Shown here piece after piece: positions 50,016-58,433 of a DNA stretch of 64,000 nucleotides (its first letter is position 1; each line of letters opens with the position of its first letter). The DNA lies in NCBI RefSeq assembly GCF_020687245.1, contig NZ_JAJEQG010000011.1:1-64000 (forward strand). Direction: 5' to 3'. This DNA comes from Faecalibacterium longum CLA-AA-H243. Lineage in GTDB: Bacteria; Bacillota; Clostridia; Oscillospirales; Ruminococcaceae. Position numbers and translations under genes: made by a program. The notes below the pieces were generated by a model. It had not been told where the DNA came from. It did not search any database and saw only the letters and a list, made by a program, of their open reading frames with translations.

Positions 50016-51437
50016 TCAGAACTCGATCTTGCTCTCGATGTAGCTCTTCAGCTCGGAGATAGGCATACGAACCTGCTCCATGGTGTCGCGGTCGCGGACG
50101 GTGACGCAGTTGTCGGCCACGATGCCCTTGGCCTCGTCGCCCACGGTGTCGAAGTCCACGGTGATGCAGTACGGAGTACCGATCTCGTCCTCACGGCGGT
50201 AGCGCTTGCCGATAGAACCGGTATCGTCGTAGTCCACCATGAAGTACTTGCTCAGCTCATTGCGGATCTCCATTGCCTTGTCACCCAGCTTCTTGCTCAG
50301 GGGCAGGACAGCGCACTTATAGGGAGCCAGAGCCGGGTGCAGATGCAGGACGGTGCGGATGTCCTCCTTGCCCTTGCTGTCGGTCAGGTGCTCCTCATCA
50401 TAAGCCTCGCACAGGAAGGCCAGAGCCACACGGTCACAGCCCAGAGACGGCTCGATGACATAGGGGATGTAGTGCTCGTTGGTCTCGCTGTCGAAGTACT
50501 CGAGGCTCTTGCCGGAGGCTTCCTGATGACGGCTCAGGTCGTAGTTGGTGCGGTCTGCAATGCCCCACAGCTCGCCCCAGTCGGTGAACGGGAAGGCATA
50601 CTCGATGTCGGTGGTAGCACGGCTGTAGAAGGCCAGCTCTGCAGGCTCGTGGTCACGCAGGCGCAGGTGCTCCTTCTTGATGCCGAGGCTCAGCAGCCAG
50701 TTCTCGCAATAGTCCTTCCAGTAGGAGAACCACTCGAGGTCGGTGCCGGGCTTGCAGAAGAACTCGCACTCCATCTGCTCGAACTCACGGGTACGGAAGG
50801 TGAAGTTGCCCGGGGTGATCTCGTTTCGGAATGCCTTGCCCACCTGGCAGACGCCGAAGGGCAGCTTGCGGCGGGTGGTGCGCTGGATGTTGGCAAAGTT
50901 GACGAAGATGCCCTGTGCCGTCTCGGGACGGAGGTAGCAGGTGGAAGAGCTGTCCTCGGTGACGCCGATGGCGGTCTTGAACATCAGATTGAACTTACGG
51001 ATGGGGGTGAAGTCGTGCTTGCCGCAGACGGGGCAGACAATATCCTCGTGTTCAGCGATGAAAGCGTCCATCTCGTCAAAGCTCATGGCATCGACGTTGA
51101 CCTCGGGGTGCTCGTCGCCAATAAGCTTGTCAGCACGGTGGCGGGCCTTGCAGGCACGGCAGTCCAGCAGCGGGTCCGAGAAACCGGCAACGTGGCCGGT
51201 GGTGATCCAGGTCTGAGGATTCATGATGATGGCGGCATCGAGGCCCACATTGTAGGGGCTCTCCTGCACGAACTTTTTCAGCCATGCTTTCTTGACGTTG
51301 TTCTTGAACTCGACACCCAGAGGGCCGTAGTCCCAGCTATTGGCCAGACCGCCGTAGATCTCGGAACCGGGGAACACATAACCACGGTTCTTGCAGAGAT
51401 TGACGATCATATCAAGGGTCTTTTCGCTCTGTTCCAT
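50016..51437 (-). CDS. glyS: Glycyl-tRNA synthetase (single-chain, alpha2 type)
   Basis: The 473-residue class II synthetase has the GRS1-type pattern: [27 protein letters not shown], motif 2 in [14 protein letters not shown] and [28 protein letters not shown], motif 3 in [13 protein letters not shown], and the C-terminal anticodon-binding domain ([11 protein letters not shown]). Firmicutes of this group use this form instead of GlyQ/GlyS. A promoter is at 51551-51579. The leader is short and shows no T-box. Confidence 0.95.
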   Translation of the reverse strand: MEQSEKTLDMIVNLCKNRGYVFPGSEIYGGLANSWDYGPLGVEFKNNVKKAWLKKFVQESPYNVGLDAAIIMNPQTWITTGHVAGFSDPLLDCRACKARHRADKLIGDEHPEVNVDAMSFDEMDAFIAEHEDIVCPVCGKHDFTPIRKFNLMFKTAIGVTEDSSSTCYLRPETAQGIFVNFANIQRTTRRKLPFGVCQVGKAFRNEITPGNFTFRTREFEQMECEFFCKPGTDLEWFSYWKDYCENWLLSLGIKKEHLRLRDHEPAELAFYSRATTDIEYAFPFTDWGELWGIADRTNYDLSRHQEASGKSLEYFDSETNEHYIPYVIEPSLGCDRVALAFLCEAYDEEHLTDSKGKEDIRTVLHLHPALAPYKCAVLPLSKKLGDKAMEIRNELSKYFMVDYDDTGSIGKRYRREDEIGTPYCITVDFDTVGDEAKGIVADNCVTVRDRDTMEQVRMPISELKSYIESKIEF

Positions 51438-51550
51438 TGTAAGTACATCCTTTCCGTCCGCGGCTGGTTTGCCGTGTCGTGTTGTGTATTTGTCCCGGTT
51501 GCTTTCCCCGCAGCCGGGCGTGCTTTTCCTGTTAAAAGCACAGTATCTTT

Positions 51551-51579
51551 ACTTTATCATGTTTTGCGGGGATTGTAAA
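51551..51579 (-). promoter_or_regulatory. Promoter of glyS
   Basis: On the minus strand TTTACA (51574-51579) and TAAAGT (51551-51556) are 17 bp apart. Confidence 0.55.
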
Positions 51580-51673
51580 GCCTTGCCCCGCATCCGGAAC
51601 AACACAATCGGATTTATCATATAGAAAAATGGTAAAAAATAAAGCGTCTGACGAAATTTTCCGCAGACGACAA

Positions 51674-51697
51674 AAGCCCCCGCTTCTGCGAGGGCTT
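51674..51697 (-). terminator. Terminator of rlmH
   Basis: AAGCCCTCGC pairs with GCGGGGGCTT on the minus strand and is followed by UUGUC, seven bases after the rlmH stop. Confidence 0.75.
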
Positions 51698-51703
51698 TGA
51701 GGT

Positions 51704-52189
51704 TCACTTATGATATTTCATTCCGGCATTGATGGTGCAGGCACGGTAGATTTGTTCGGTGAGAACAAGGCGGGCCAGCTGGTGGGGCATCGTGATGCGG
51801 CCCATGCTGAACTTGAGCGCCGCCGCGCGCTTGACCTCATCCGAGAGGCCGTGGGACGAGCCGATGACGAAGGCCACATCTCCCGCACCGCTGTTTGCGC
51901 GGTCGGCAAGGAACTGGGCCAGCTCATCGGAGGAGATCTGTTTTCCTTCGATGCACATGGCGACGATTGCCGCGCCCTTGCGGACGCTGCCGAGGATGGC
52001 TTTTCCCTCTTTATCCAGCGCCTTTTTCACCACAGCGTCGGAGGCGTTTTTCTCTTCGATTTTTTCTTCCGGAAGCTCGATGATGCGGAAGGACGCAAAC
52101 GCCGCCAGACGCTTCTGGTATTCGGCCACGCCCTCGGCGAAGTATTTCGCGTTGAGCTTGCCGACGCAAATCAGGTCGATATTCTGCAT
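51704..52189 (-). CDS. rlmH: 23S rRNA (pseudouridine(1915)-N3)-methyltransferase RlmH
   Basis: RlmH is a SPOUT methyltransferase acting on helix 69 of 23S rRNA. The 161-residue protein has the family ends IDLICVGKLNAKYFAEGVAEYQKRL and FVIGSSHGLSDEVK, SMGRITMPHQLARLVLTEQIYRA and the C-terminal GMKYHK. Confidence 0.96.
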   Translation of the reverse strand: MQNIDLICVGKLNAKYFAEGVAEYQKRLAAFASFRIIELPEEKIEEKNASDAVVKKALDKEGKAILGSVRKGAAIVAMCIEGKQISSDELAQFLADRANSGAGDVAFVIGSSHGLSDEVKRAAALKFSMGRITMPHQLARLVLTEQIYRACTINAGMKYHK

Positions 52190-52745
52190 GGTTATCCTTC
52201 CTCTTTTGTGTAGGTTCTCGCGCTGGCAGCGCGGGGCAGTTTTTTCTTTTGTTCAAGCGGCTTGCGCTCCGCGCGGGCCAGAGATAGGGAGGGGTGTTTC
52301 GAATCCCCCCTCCCTACCTCTGGACTCCACTCTCCCCGCAACGAGTTAAGGGCTGCTCGCCCTTAACAATTCCGAAGAAGTAGGCTCCAAGCAAAAATGC
52401 TGGAGATTCGTGCATTCGCACGAAGATCTCTTAACCGCATTTTAGCTCTCCGCCGTTTTACGGCTTCGCCGAAGATTTCAGGCTTTAGCAGAACTTTACC
52501 GTCAGCAGAGAGGTAACACCAGCTGCGAAGCAGCAAATCGGAGAAGTGAGAAAAATGCGTTTAGCGAAGCGGCTAGCATTTTTCCACTTCGACTTCCCCT
52601 TTGGGGTCTGAAAGGGGCGAGCAGCCCCTTTCTCGTGCCTCCCGCGCCTCGAAAGTAGCGGGTGCTTTTCTGGTTCTCTTTTGGCACGCAAAAGAGAACT
52701 TAGCCCAGCGAAAAAGCGCTCCATCCTGCGCCGCAGGCGCAAAGA
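52190..52745. repeat. Non-coding region with five hairpins between parC and rlmH
   Basis: No gene is supportable in these 556 bp. Hairpins are at 52281-52320 (GGGAGGGG with CCCCTCCC), 52345-52367 (GTTAAGGGC-TGCTC-GCCCTTAAC), 52407-52424 (TTCGTGC/GCACGAA), 52610-52632 (GAAAGGGG-CGAGCA-CCCCTTTC) and 52673-52699 (GTTCTCTTTTG/CAAAAGAGAAC, perfect 11 bp). The second and fourth share the same loop core in opposite orientation. GC-rich blocks mix with unrelated AT-richer ones, so this may be nested repeats rather than one element. Confidence 0.6.
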
Positions 52746-54995
52746 TCATAGCAGCGTCATCTGCTCCCCTTCATCCTCCGCGCGAATCAGCGCACCCGTA
52801 GCCGGCAGGCTGCGGACGCGGTAGCGGTGGGGATTTGCCAGTTCCAGCGTGTCCGCCGGGACGACGGAGGCGATGGTCTGGTTCTTTTTCAGGGTCACGA
52901 CCGCCACACCCTGGCTGTCGCGGGTGGTCTTTGCAGCGATCTGCGCCGTGCCGACCAGGAGCATCCGTCCCGCGCTGGTGCGAATCGCAAGCTCCGTCTC
53001 CTCGGGCAGGAAGAACATCGTCGCCAGCGGCTCTTTGTCGCAGTAGGCTTTCAGCAACTTGCGGCGGTTCTGCTTGGTGGCGTAGGAGCTGAGCGGGATT
53101 TTTGCGCACTTGCCGCTGGCAAAGAAGAAGAGCATATGGCCGCTGTAGTCGGAGGTAATGACCATGGAGAGGATGTTCTCGCCCTCGTCCATGCCCAGAC
53201 GGCCCGGCAGATAGATGCCCATCTGGGCCACCTTGCCGTCTTCCAGCTCGGCCAGACGCACCTTATACACCTGCTGCATATCCGTAAAGAACAACGCTTC
53301 TACGTTGTTCCGCGTCTCCACCTGCTGGACGATCTCGTCGCCCTCCTTGAGCTTGTGCGCACCGGCAGTGCGCAGGCTCTGGGGCGGGATCTTCTTCAGA
53401 TAGCCCTCGCGGGTGAAAAAGACGGTGACGGGATAATCCGGCACAGCCTCTTCCTCGGCGCCGCTCTCTTCCTCGGGCAGGTCGTAGAGGATCTCGCTGC
53501 GGCGGGGCTGGCCGTACTTCTTTGCCACGTCGGCCAATTCCTTCATGATAATTTTGCGGATGCGGGCAGGCTTTGCGAGGATGTCGTTCAAATCAGCGAT
53601 GTCAGCTTCCAACTGCTCGATCTCGCCGGTGCGCTTGAGGATATATTCCCGGTTGAGGTGGCGCAGCTTGATTTCAGCCACATAGTCGGCCTGCACTTCG
53701 TCGATGCCAAAGCCTATCATCAGATTGGGGACGACTTCCGTCTCCTCCTCCGTGGTGCGGATGATGTGGATGGCCTTATCGATGTCCATCAGAATCGCCG
53801 CCAGACCCTTGAGCAGGTGGAGGCGCTTTTCCTTGCCGTGGAGGTCATAGTAGGTGCGTCGGCGGACGCATTCCATCCGGAAGGCCGTCCACTCCTGCAA
53901 AATTTCCCGCACGCCCATGACCCGGGGCTGGCCCGAGACAAGGATGTTGAAGTTGCAGCTGAAGCTGTCTTCCAGCGGGGTGGCCTTGAAGAGCTTGGCC
54001 ATCAGCTTGTCGGCGTCCACGCCGCGCTTGAGGTCGAGGGTGAGCTTGAGGCCGTTCAAATCAGTCTCGTCGCGCATATCGCTGATCTCTTTGATCTTGC
54101 CCGCCTTGACCAGCTCGGCGATCTTGTCCATGATGGCCTCCACCGTGGTAGTGGGCGGTATCTGGGTGATCTCAATCATGTTCTCGCCCGGCACGGCGGC
54201 GTAGCGGGCGCGCACCTTCACGCTGCCGCGGCCATTCTCGAAGATGTCCCGCATCTGGGCTTCGTCGTAGAGGATCTGGCCGCCGCCCACGAAGTCCGGG
54301 GCGGGCATGGTGGTGGAGATGTCGTGCTTTGCATCCTTCATGAGGGCGACGGTGGTGTTGCACAGCTCTGCCAGATTGAAGGAGCAGATGTTGCAGGCCA
54401 TACCGACGGCGATGCCCAGCGTGTTGTTGGCCAGAATGGTCGGGAATGTCACGGGCAGAAGGGTCGGTTCAGTGGTGGTGCCGTCGTAGTTGGGGACGAA
54501 GTCCACCGTCTCTTTGTCGATGTCCCGGAACAGCTCTTCGCAGACACTTTCCAGTTTTGCTTCGGTGTAGCGGGCCGCGGCGCAGGACATATCGCGGCTG
54601 TAGGCTTTGCCGAAGTTGCCCTTGCTGTCCACGAACGGCACCAGCAGGCTCTCGTTGCCCCGGCCCATGCGCACCATGGTGTCATAGATGGCGGCATCGC
54701 CATGGGGGTTCAGGTGCATGGTGCTGCCCACGATGTTCGCCGACTTGGTGCGCGCGCCCTTGATAAGGCCCATCTCATACATCGTATACAGCAGCTTGCG
54801 GTGGGCGGGCTTGAAGCCGTCGATCTCCGGCAGCGCGCGGCTGACGATGACGCTCATCGCGTAGGGCATATAGTTCGTTTCCAGCGTGCGGGTGATGGGG
54901 TCTTCCAGCACACTGCCGGCGTTCAGTATCTCAACGCCCTCGCCCAGCTGGGGGCGGACAGGCTTTGCAGTTTTTTTGCTCGATTTTTTTGCCAT
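52746..54995 (-). CDS. parC: DNA topoisomerase IV/gyrase-like subunit A
   Basis: This 749-residue type IIA topoisomerase A subunit has the breakage-reunion domain with catalytic Tyr143 in CAAARYTEAKLES, and the resistance region reads LNPHGDAAIYDTMVR, with Ala where E. coli GyrA has Ser83. A C-terminal beta-pinwheel follows (from about 510). No GyrA box (QRRGGKG) is seen, so a decatenating topoisomerase IV is more likely than gyrase. It lies after the B subunit with a 135-bp repeat between. Confidence 0.88.
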   Translation of the reverse strand: MAKKSSKKTAKPVRPQLGEGVEILNAGSVLEDPITRTLETNYMPYAMSVIVSRALPEIDGFKPAHRKLLYTMYEMGLIKGARTKSANIVGSTMHLNPHGDAAIYDTMVRMGRGNESLLVPFVDSKGNFGKAYSRDMSCAAARYTEAKLESVCEELFRDIDKETVDFVPNYDGTTTEPTLLPVTFPTILANNTLGIAVGMACNICSFNLAELCNTTVALMKDAKHDISTTMPAPDFVGGGQILYDEAQMRDIFENGRGSVKVRARYAAVPGENMIEITQIPPTTTVEAIMDKIAELVKAGKIKEISDMRDETDLNGLKLTLDLKRGVDADKLMAKLFKATPLEDSFSCNFNILVSGQPRVMGVREILQEWTAFRMECVRRRTYYDLHGKEKRLHLLKGLAAILMDIDKAIHIIRTTEEETEVVPNLMIGFGIDEVQADYVAEIKLRHLNREYILKRTGEIEQLEADIADLNDILAKPARIRKIIMKELADVAKKYGQPRRSEILYDLPEEESGAEEEAVPDYPVTVFFTREGYLKKIPPQSLRTAGAHKLKEGDEIVQQVETRNNVEALFFTDMQQVYKVRLAELEDGKVAQMGIYLPGRLGMDEGENILSMVITSDYSGHMLFFFASGKCAKIPLSSYATKQNRRKLLKAYCDKEPLATMFFLPEETELAIRTSAGRMLLVGTAQIAAKTTRDSQGVAVVTLKKNQTIASVVPADTLELANPHRYRVRSLPATGALIRAEDEGEQMTLL

Positions 54996-55030
54996 TGTAA
55001 ATCCTCTTTACTAGAGTTCCCTCGTAACTC

Positions 55031-55166
55031 AACCTCTCAGTCTCGCTACCGCTCGACAGCTCCCCTAGCGAGGGGAGCCTCTGGCGAAGAGGGAAAGCTT
55101 TTCCGAAATGCCAAAGCCTCCCCTCCGTAGGGGAGGTGGCAATGCGAAGCATTGACGGAGAGGTTT
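55031..55166 (-). repeat. AACCTCTC-ended intergenic repeat, copy 5 (136 bp)
   Basis: On the minus strand it begins AACCTCTCCGTCAATGCTTCG and ends GACTGAGAGGTT. The middle has GGGGAGGC, CCCCTAGCGAGGGGAGC and TCTTCGCCAGAGG but lacks the GACGACCGCCGCC core of the long copies. It runs into the stop codon of parE and lies in the parE-parC gap. Confidence 0.85.
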
Positions 55167-57156
55167 AACTCACATCCAGATCATCCAGATACTCTGCGCC
55201 GTGCTGGGCGATATGCTCCTTGCGGCCTGCGAGGTTGTCGCCCAGCAGGATGTCGAACACCTGCGCGGTGCGCTCCACGTCGGTAGGCATCACCTTGATG
55301 AGGCGGCGGCTCTCGGGGTTCATGGTGGTCAGCCACATCATCTCGGGGTCGTTCTCGCCCAGACCTTTCGAGCGCTGGATGGTGTATTTCTTATCGCCGA
55401 TCTCCTCGAGGAATGTTGCCTTCTCGGGTTCCGTGTAGGCGAAATAGGTGCGGTCTTTCGTGGTGATCTCGTACAGCGGCGACTCCGCGATATAGACATA
55501 GCCCTCGTTGATGAGGGTGGGGGTCAGGCGGTAGAGCATGGTCAGCACCAGTGTGCGGATCTGGTAGCCGTCCACGTCGGCATCGGTACAGATGACGATT
55601 TTATTGAAGCGGAGATTGTCGAGGTTGAAGGTGGCAAGCTCCTTGTTGTGCTTGCCGCCCAGCTCCACGCCGCAGCCCATGACCTTGATGAGGTCCACGA
55701 TGACGTCCGACTTGAAGATGCGGGCGTAGTCGGCCTTGAGGCAGTTCAGGATCTTGCCGCGGATGGGCATGATGGCCTGATATTCACTGTCGCGGCTGGT
55801 CTTGACCGCACCCATAGCCGAATCGCCCTCGACGATATACAGCTCACGGCGGGAGGCGTCCTTGGTGCGGCAGTCCACGAACTTCTGCACCCGGTTCGCG
55901 AGGTCGATTTGGGTTGAGAGTGTCTTTTTGATGCTCTGGCGCGTTTTTTCGGCATGCTCACGGCTCTGCTTGTTCACCAGCACCTGCTGACAGATCTTCT
56001 GGGCCTCGTCGGGCTTTTCGAGGAAGTAGACTTCCAGATAGTGCTTGAGGAAGTCGGTCATGGCCTGAGAGACGAACTTGTTGGTGATAGCTTTTTTTGT
56101 CTGGTTCTCATAGCTGGTGCGGGTGGAGAAACTGGACGAAACGTACACCAGACAGTCCTGCACATCCTGAAAACTGATGGCACTCTCGCCCTTTTTATAG
56201 AGGTTCTTATCCTTCAAATACTTGTTGATCTGGTAGACGAAGGCCGTGCGGACGGCGTGCTCCGGGCTGCCGCCATGCTCCAGCCAGGACGAGTTGTGGT
56301 AGTATTCCAGCAGCTGCACCTTGTTGGAGAAACAGAACGCCGCGCTCATCTTTACCTTATAGTCAGGCTGGTCTTCGCGGTCACGGCCAGTAGCTTCGCT
56401 CTCGCAGCTGAACACCGGGGTCAGGCTGTCCTCGCCCGCCGTCTCAGCTACATAGTCGGCGATGCCGTGCTCATAGCACCAGCTCTCCTTCCACGGCTTG
56501 CCGGTGGCGGGGTCTTTCTCCTTTTCGTCGGTGAAGTTGAGGGTCAGGCCCGCGTTGACGACAGCCTGACGGCGGAGGACATCTTTATAGTAGCTGCCGG
56601 GGACATCGATGTCGGTAAAGACCTCATCGTCCGGCTTCCAGTGGATGATGCTGCCGGTGCGGCGGCCCTTGTAGGGTTCTTTGTGCAGGCCGCCCACATT
56701 CTCGCCCTTCTGGAAGTCGAGGTGGTAGTGGAAGCCGTCGCGGTAGATGTCAGCAGTCATCCATGCCGAGGCGTACTGGGTGGCGCAGAGGCCCAGACCG
56801 TTCAGACCGAGGCTGAATTCATAGTTGTCCTCGCCCTCGCCGTACTTGCCGCCTGCGTACATCTCACAGAACAGCAGCTCCCAGTTGTAGCGCTCTTCAC
56901 CCTTGTTCCAGTCCACGGGCATACCGCGGCCAAAGTCTTCGACGATGACACTGCCATCCTTGCAGCGGGTGACGTTGATGGTGTCGCCGTGGCCGTCGCG
57001 GGCCTCGTCGATGGAGTTGGAGACGATCTCAAAGATGGAGTGGGCGCAGCCCTCCACGCCGTCCGAGCCGAAGATGACGGCCGGGCGCTTGCGCACACGG
57101 TCGGCACCCTTCAGCGAAGTGATGCTTTCGTTGCCATATTCCTGTTTTCTTGCCAT
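55165..57156 (-). CDS. parE: DNA topoisomerase IV/gyrase-like subunit B
   Basis: The 663-residue ATPase subunit has a GHKL domain (EIVSNSIDEARDGHGD near residue 45, VEDFGRGMPVDW, GLNGLGLCATQ), the transducer, and the TOPRIM metal-binding motif (YIVEGDSAMGAVK and DADVDGYQIRTL). It starts at 57156 (MARKQEYGNES) after a GGAGG-type site. With ParC it decatenates or relaxes DNA. The last base pairs overlap the end of repeat copy 5. Confidence 0.9.
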   Translation of the reverse strand: MARKQEYGNESITSLKGADRVRKRPAVIFGSDGVEGCAHSIFEIVSNSIDEARDGHGDTINVTRCKDGSVIVEDFGRGMPVDWNKGEERYNWELLFCEMYAGGKYGEGEDNYEFSLGLNGLGLCATQYASAWMTADIYRDGFHYHLDFQKGENVGGLHKEPYKGRRTGSIIHWKPDDEVFTDIDVPGSYYKDVLRRQAVVNAGLTLNFTDEKEKDPATGKPWKESWCYEHGIADYVAETAGEDSLTPVFSCESEATGRDREDQPDYKVKMSAAFCFSNKVQLLEYYHNSSWLEHGGSPEHAVRTAFVYQINKYLKDKNLYKKGESAISFQDVQDCLVYVSSSFSTRTSYENQTKKAITNKFVSQAMTDFLKHYLEVYFLEKPDEAQKICQQVLVNKQSREHAEKTRQSIKKTLSTQIDLANRVQKFVDCRTKDASRRELYIVEGDSAMGAVKTSRDSEYQAIMPIRGKILNCLKADYARIFKSDVIVDLIKVMGCGVELGGKHNKELATFNLDNLRFNKIVICTDADVDGYQIRTLVLTMLYRLTPTLINEGYVYIAESPLYEITTKDRTYFAYTEPEKATFLEEIGDKKYTIQRSKGLGENDPEMMWLTTMNPESRRLIKVMPTDVERTAQVFDILLGDNLAGRKEHIAQHGAEYLDDLDVS

Positions 57157-57271
57157 GCTGCTCCTCCCGGCCCCCGGAATGTTCTTGCAGTGGAGCCGTC
57201 TCAAACGCTTTTGCTATATATAGGTATCTATTCCCACAGCGGGAGAAAAGCGATTCTTTTCATTCTTATTT

Positions 57272-57300
57272 ATTAAACCATAGGTTGTTGAAGATGTCAA
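57272..57300 (-). promoter_or_regulatory. Promoter of parE-parC
   Basis: On the minus strand a perfect TTGACA (57295-57300) and TTTAAT (57272-57277) are 17 bp apart. Confidence 0.8.
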
Positions 57301-57419
57301 ATATTCTTTCCCTGTCTGCCGCCCGCAAAAAGCGTCAGAAAAGTCAGTCTTATTTTAGACGATAACACGGGCAAAATAAAGAAAGTTCAAAAATTCTCAA
57401 AAAATTTTGCATTTACCCC

Positions 57420-57447
57420 TTTACAAAATCGAAATTTCAGGTATAAT
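57420..57447 (+). promoter_or_regulatory. Promoter of the tRNA cluster
   Basis: TTTACA (57420-57425) and a perfect TATAAT (57442-57447) are 16 bp apart, 17 bp before tRNA-Phe. Confidence 0.75.
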
Positions 57448-57463
57448 AATCATCGTCCGGTGC

Positions 57464-57539
57464 GCCTCTGTAGCTCAGTCGGTAGAGCAGGGGACTGAAA
57501 ATCCCCGTGTCATTGGTTCGATTCCGATCGGAGGCACCA
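57464..57539 (+). tRNA. tRNA-Phe (GAA)
   Basis: The cloverleaf is complete: acceptor GCCTCTG with CGGAGGC (one G-T pair), anticodon loop CTGAAAA with GAA at 57497-57499, T arm with TTCGATT, and an encoded CCA end. Confidence 0.96.
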
Positions 57540-57568
57540 GTCAGGAGACCCAACAGGGTTTCCAATAT

Positions 57569-57644
57569 GCGGCCGTAGCTCATCTGGTAGAGCGCCACCT
57601 TGCCAAGGTGGAGGTAGCGAGTTCGAGCCTCGTCGGCCGCTCCA
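57569..57644 (+). tRNA. tRNA-Gly (GCC), copy 1
   Basis: Acceptor GCGGCCG pairs with CGGCCGC, the anticodon GCC is at 57602-57604 in CTTGCCAAG, the T arm has TTCGAGC, and CCA is encoded. The gene is identical to the copy at 57838. Confidence 0.96.
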
Positions 57645-57673
57645 TAATGGAGCAGCAATCGTTGTTCCAATAT

Positions 57674-57750
57674 GGCCCGGTAGCTCAGTTGGTTAGAGCA
57701 CCAGCCTGTCACGCTGGGGGTCGTCGGTTCGAGCCCGATCCGGGTCGCCA
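57674..57750 (+). tRNA. tRNA-Asp (GTC)
   Basis: Acceptor GGCCCGG pairs with CCGGGTC. The anticodon GTC is at 57708-57710 in CTGTCAC. The T arm has TTCGAGC and CCA is encoded. It lies between the two tRNA-Gly copies. Confidence 0.96.
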
Positions 57751-57837
57751 CATCTGGGGCGAAAGCCTCAACCTACTTTGAAACTTGTTTTCAGGGCATC
57801 ATCTAATGATGGGTGCGAGGGTAAACGCACCGAATAT

Positions 57838-57913
57838 GCGGCCGTAGCTCATCTGGTAGAGCGCCACCTTGCCAAGGTGGAGGTAGCGAGTTCGAGCCTC
57901 GTCGGCCGCTCCA
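57838..57913 (+). tRNA. tRNA-Gly (GCC), copy 2
   Basis: The sequence is identical to copy 1, with GCC at 57871-57873. The following linker (TAATGGAGCAGCAA) and preceding GAATATG or CAATATG also match, showing that gene plus flanks were duplicated. Confidence 0.96.
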
Positions 57914-57943
57914 TAATGGAGCAGCAACAGTTGCTCCGAATAT

Positions 57944-58018
57944 GGTGACGTGGCCAAGTGGTAAGGCAAGGGTCTGCAAAACCCTCATCCACCAGTTCAA
58001 ATCTGGTCGTCACCTCCA
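57944..58018 (+). tRNA. tRNA-Cys (GCA)
   Basis: Acceptor GGTGACG pairs with CGTCACC, the anticodon GCA is at 57976-57978 in CTGCAAA, and CCA is encoded. It is the last gene of the five-tRNA transcript. Confidence 0.96.
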
Positions 58019-58022
58019 AAAG

Positions 58023-58050
58023 ATTCCCGGGTGCTGAGGCATCCGGGATT
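58023..58050 (+). terminator. Terminator of the tRNA cluster
   Basis: ATTCCCGGGTGC pairs with GCATCCGGGAT and is followed by TTTTTTGTTGTTTT. Confidence 0.92.
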
Positions 58051-58119
58051 TTTTGTTGTTTTGCTCGTTAAATAATCTACTTATTGGGGAAAGCTTGTCT
58101 TCCCTCTTCGCTCTGTGCT

Positions 58120-58335
58120 ATGCTAAAAGAGTCAGCGCTGTCCATCGTGGTGCTCTGCATCGTTTTGTTCAGCACCCCCATTGAGACCTATATGAGCTAC
58201 GCTCTCAACCGCATCTTCGACACCGCCATTGGCGTCATCGCAGCGCTGCTGGTCAACTACTTTCTGCCCCGGCCCCGGGTCGTTTCCCTCTGGGAAGGGT
58301 TCAAAGGCTCGTTCAAGAAGGACAGTAAAGTCTGA
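58120..58335 (+). pseudogene. C-terminal remnant of an aromatic acid exporter/FUSC-like membrane protein
   Basis: The frame gives about 70 residues with two hydrophobic helices (SIVVLCIVLFSTPIE and TAIGVIAALLVNYFLPRP) and NRIFDTAIGV, the pattern that ends the transmembrane domain in the YgaE/ArAE family. Everything before and after is missing: intact members have six helices and a large cytoplasmic part. The frame begins only 34-70 bases after the tRNA terminator. I take it for a decayed gene; a short expressed peptide cannot be excluded. Confidence 0.6.
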
Positions 58336-58433
58336 ATGCTTTTCCGCGCCCCGCTCCGGCAGGGCGCTTTTCTTTTGCCCTCTGCCGTGATACAATGGGC
58401 ATACTATCATTTTCCCTGAAAGGAGGCCGCGCC

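Larger units (their letters stand above)
57157..57463. promoter_or_regulatory. Divergent region between parE and the tRNA cluster
   Basis: These 307 bp contain the parE promoter and the tRNA promoter, listed separately, and otherwise AT-rich spacer. A 23-codon frame from 57294 has no ribosome-binding site and was not accepted. Confidence 0.6.

Noticed and set aside
51438-51550. A glycine T-box in the glyS leader
   Set aside because: The leader is short and has no T-box bulge (GGTGGNACC) or terminator-antiterminator pair.
52827-55130. 767-codon plus-strand frame opposite parC
   Set aside because: Shadow of parC; no start site and no recognisable domain.
57294-57365. 23-codon frame between parE and the tRNA cluster
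   Set aside because: No ribosome-binding site and it overlaps the parE -35 region; probably chance.
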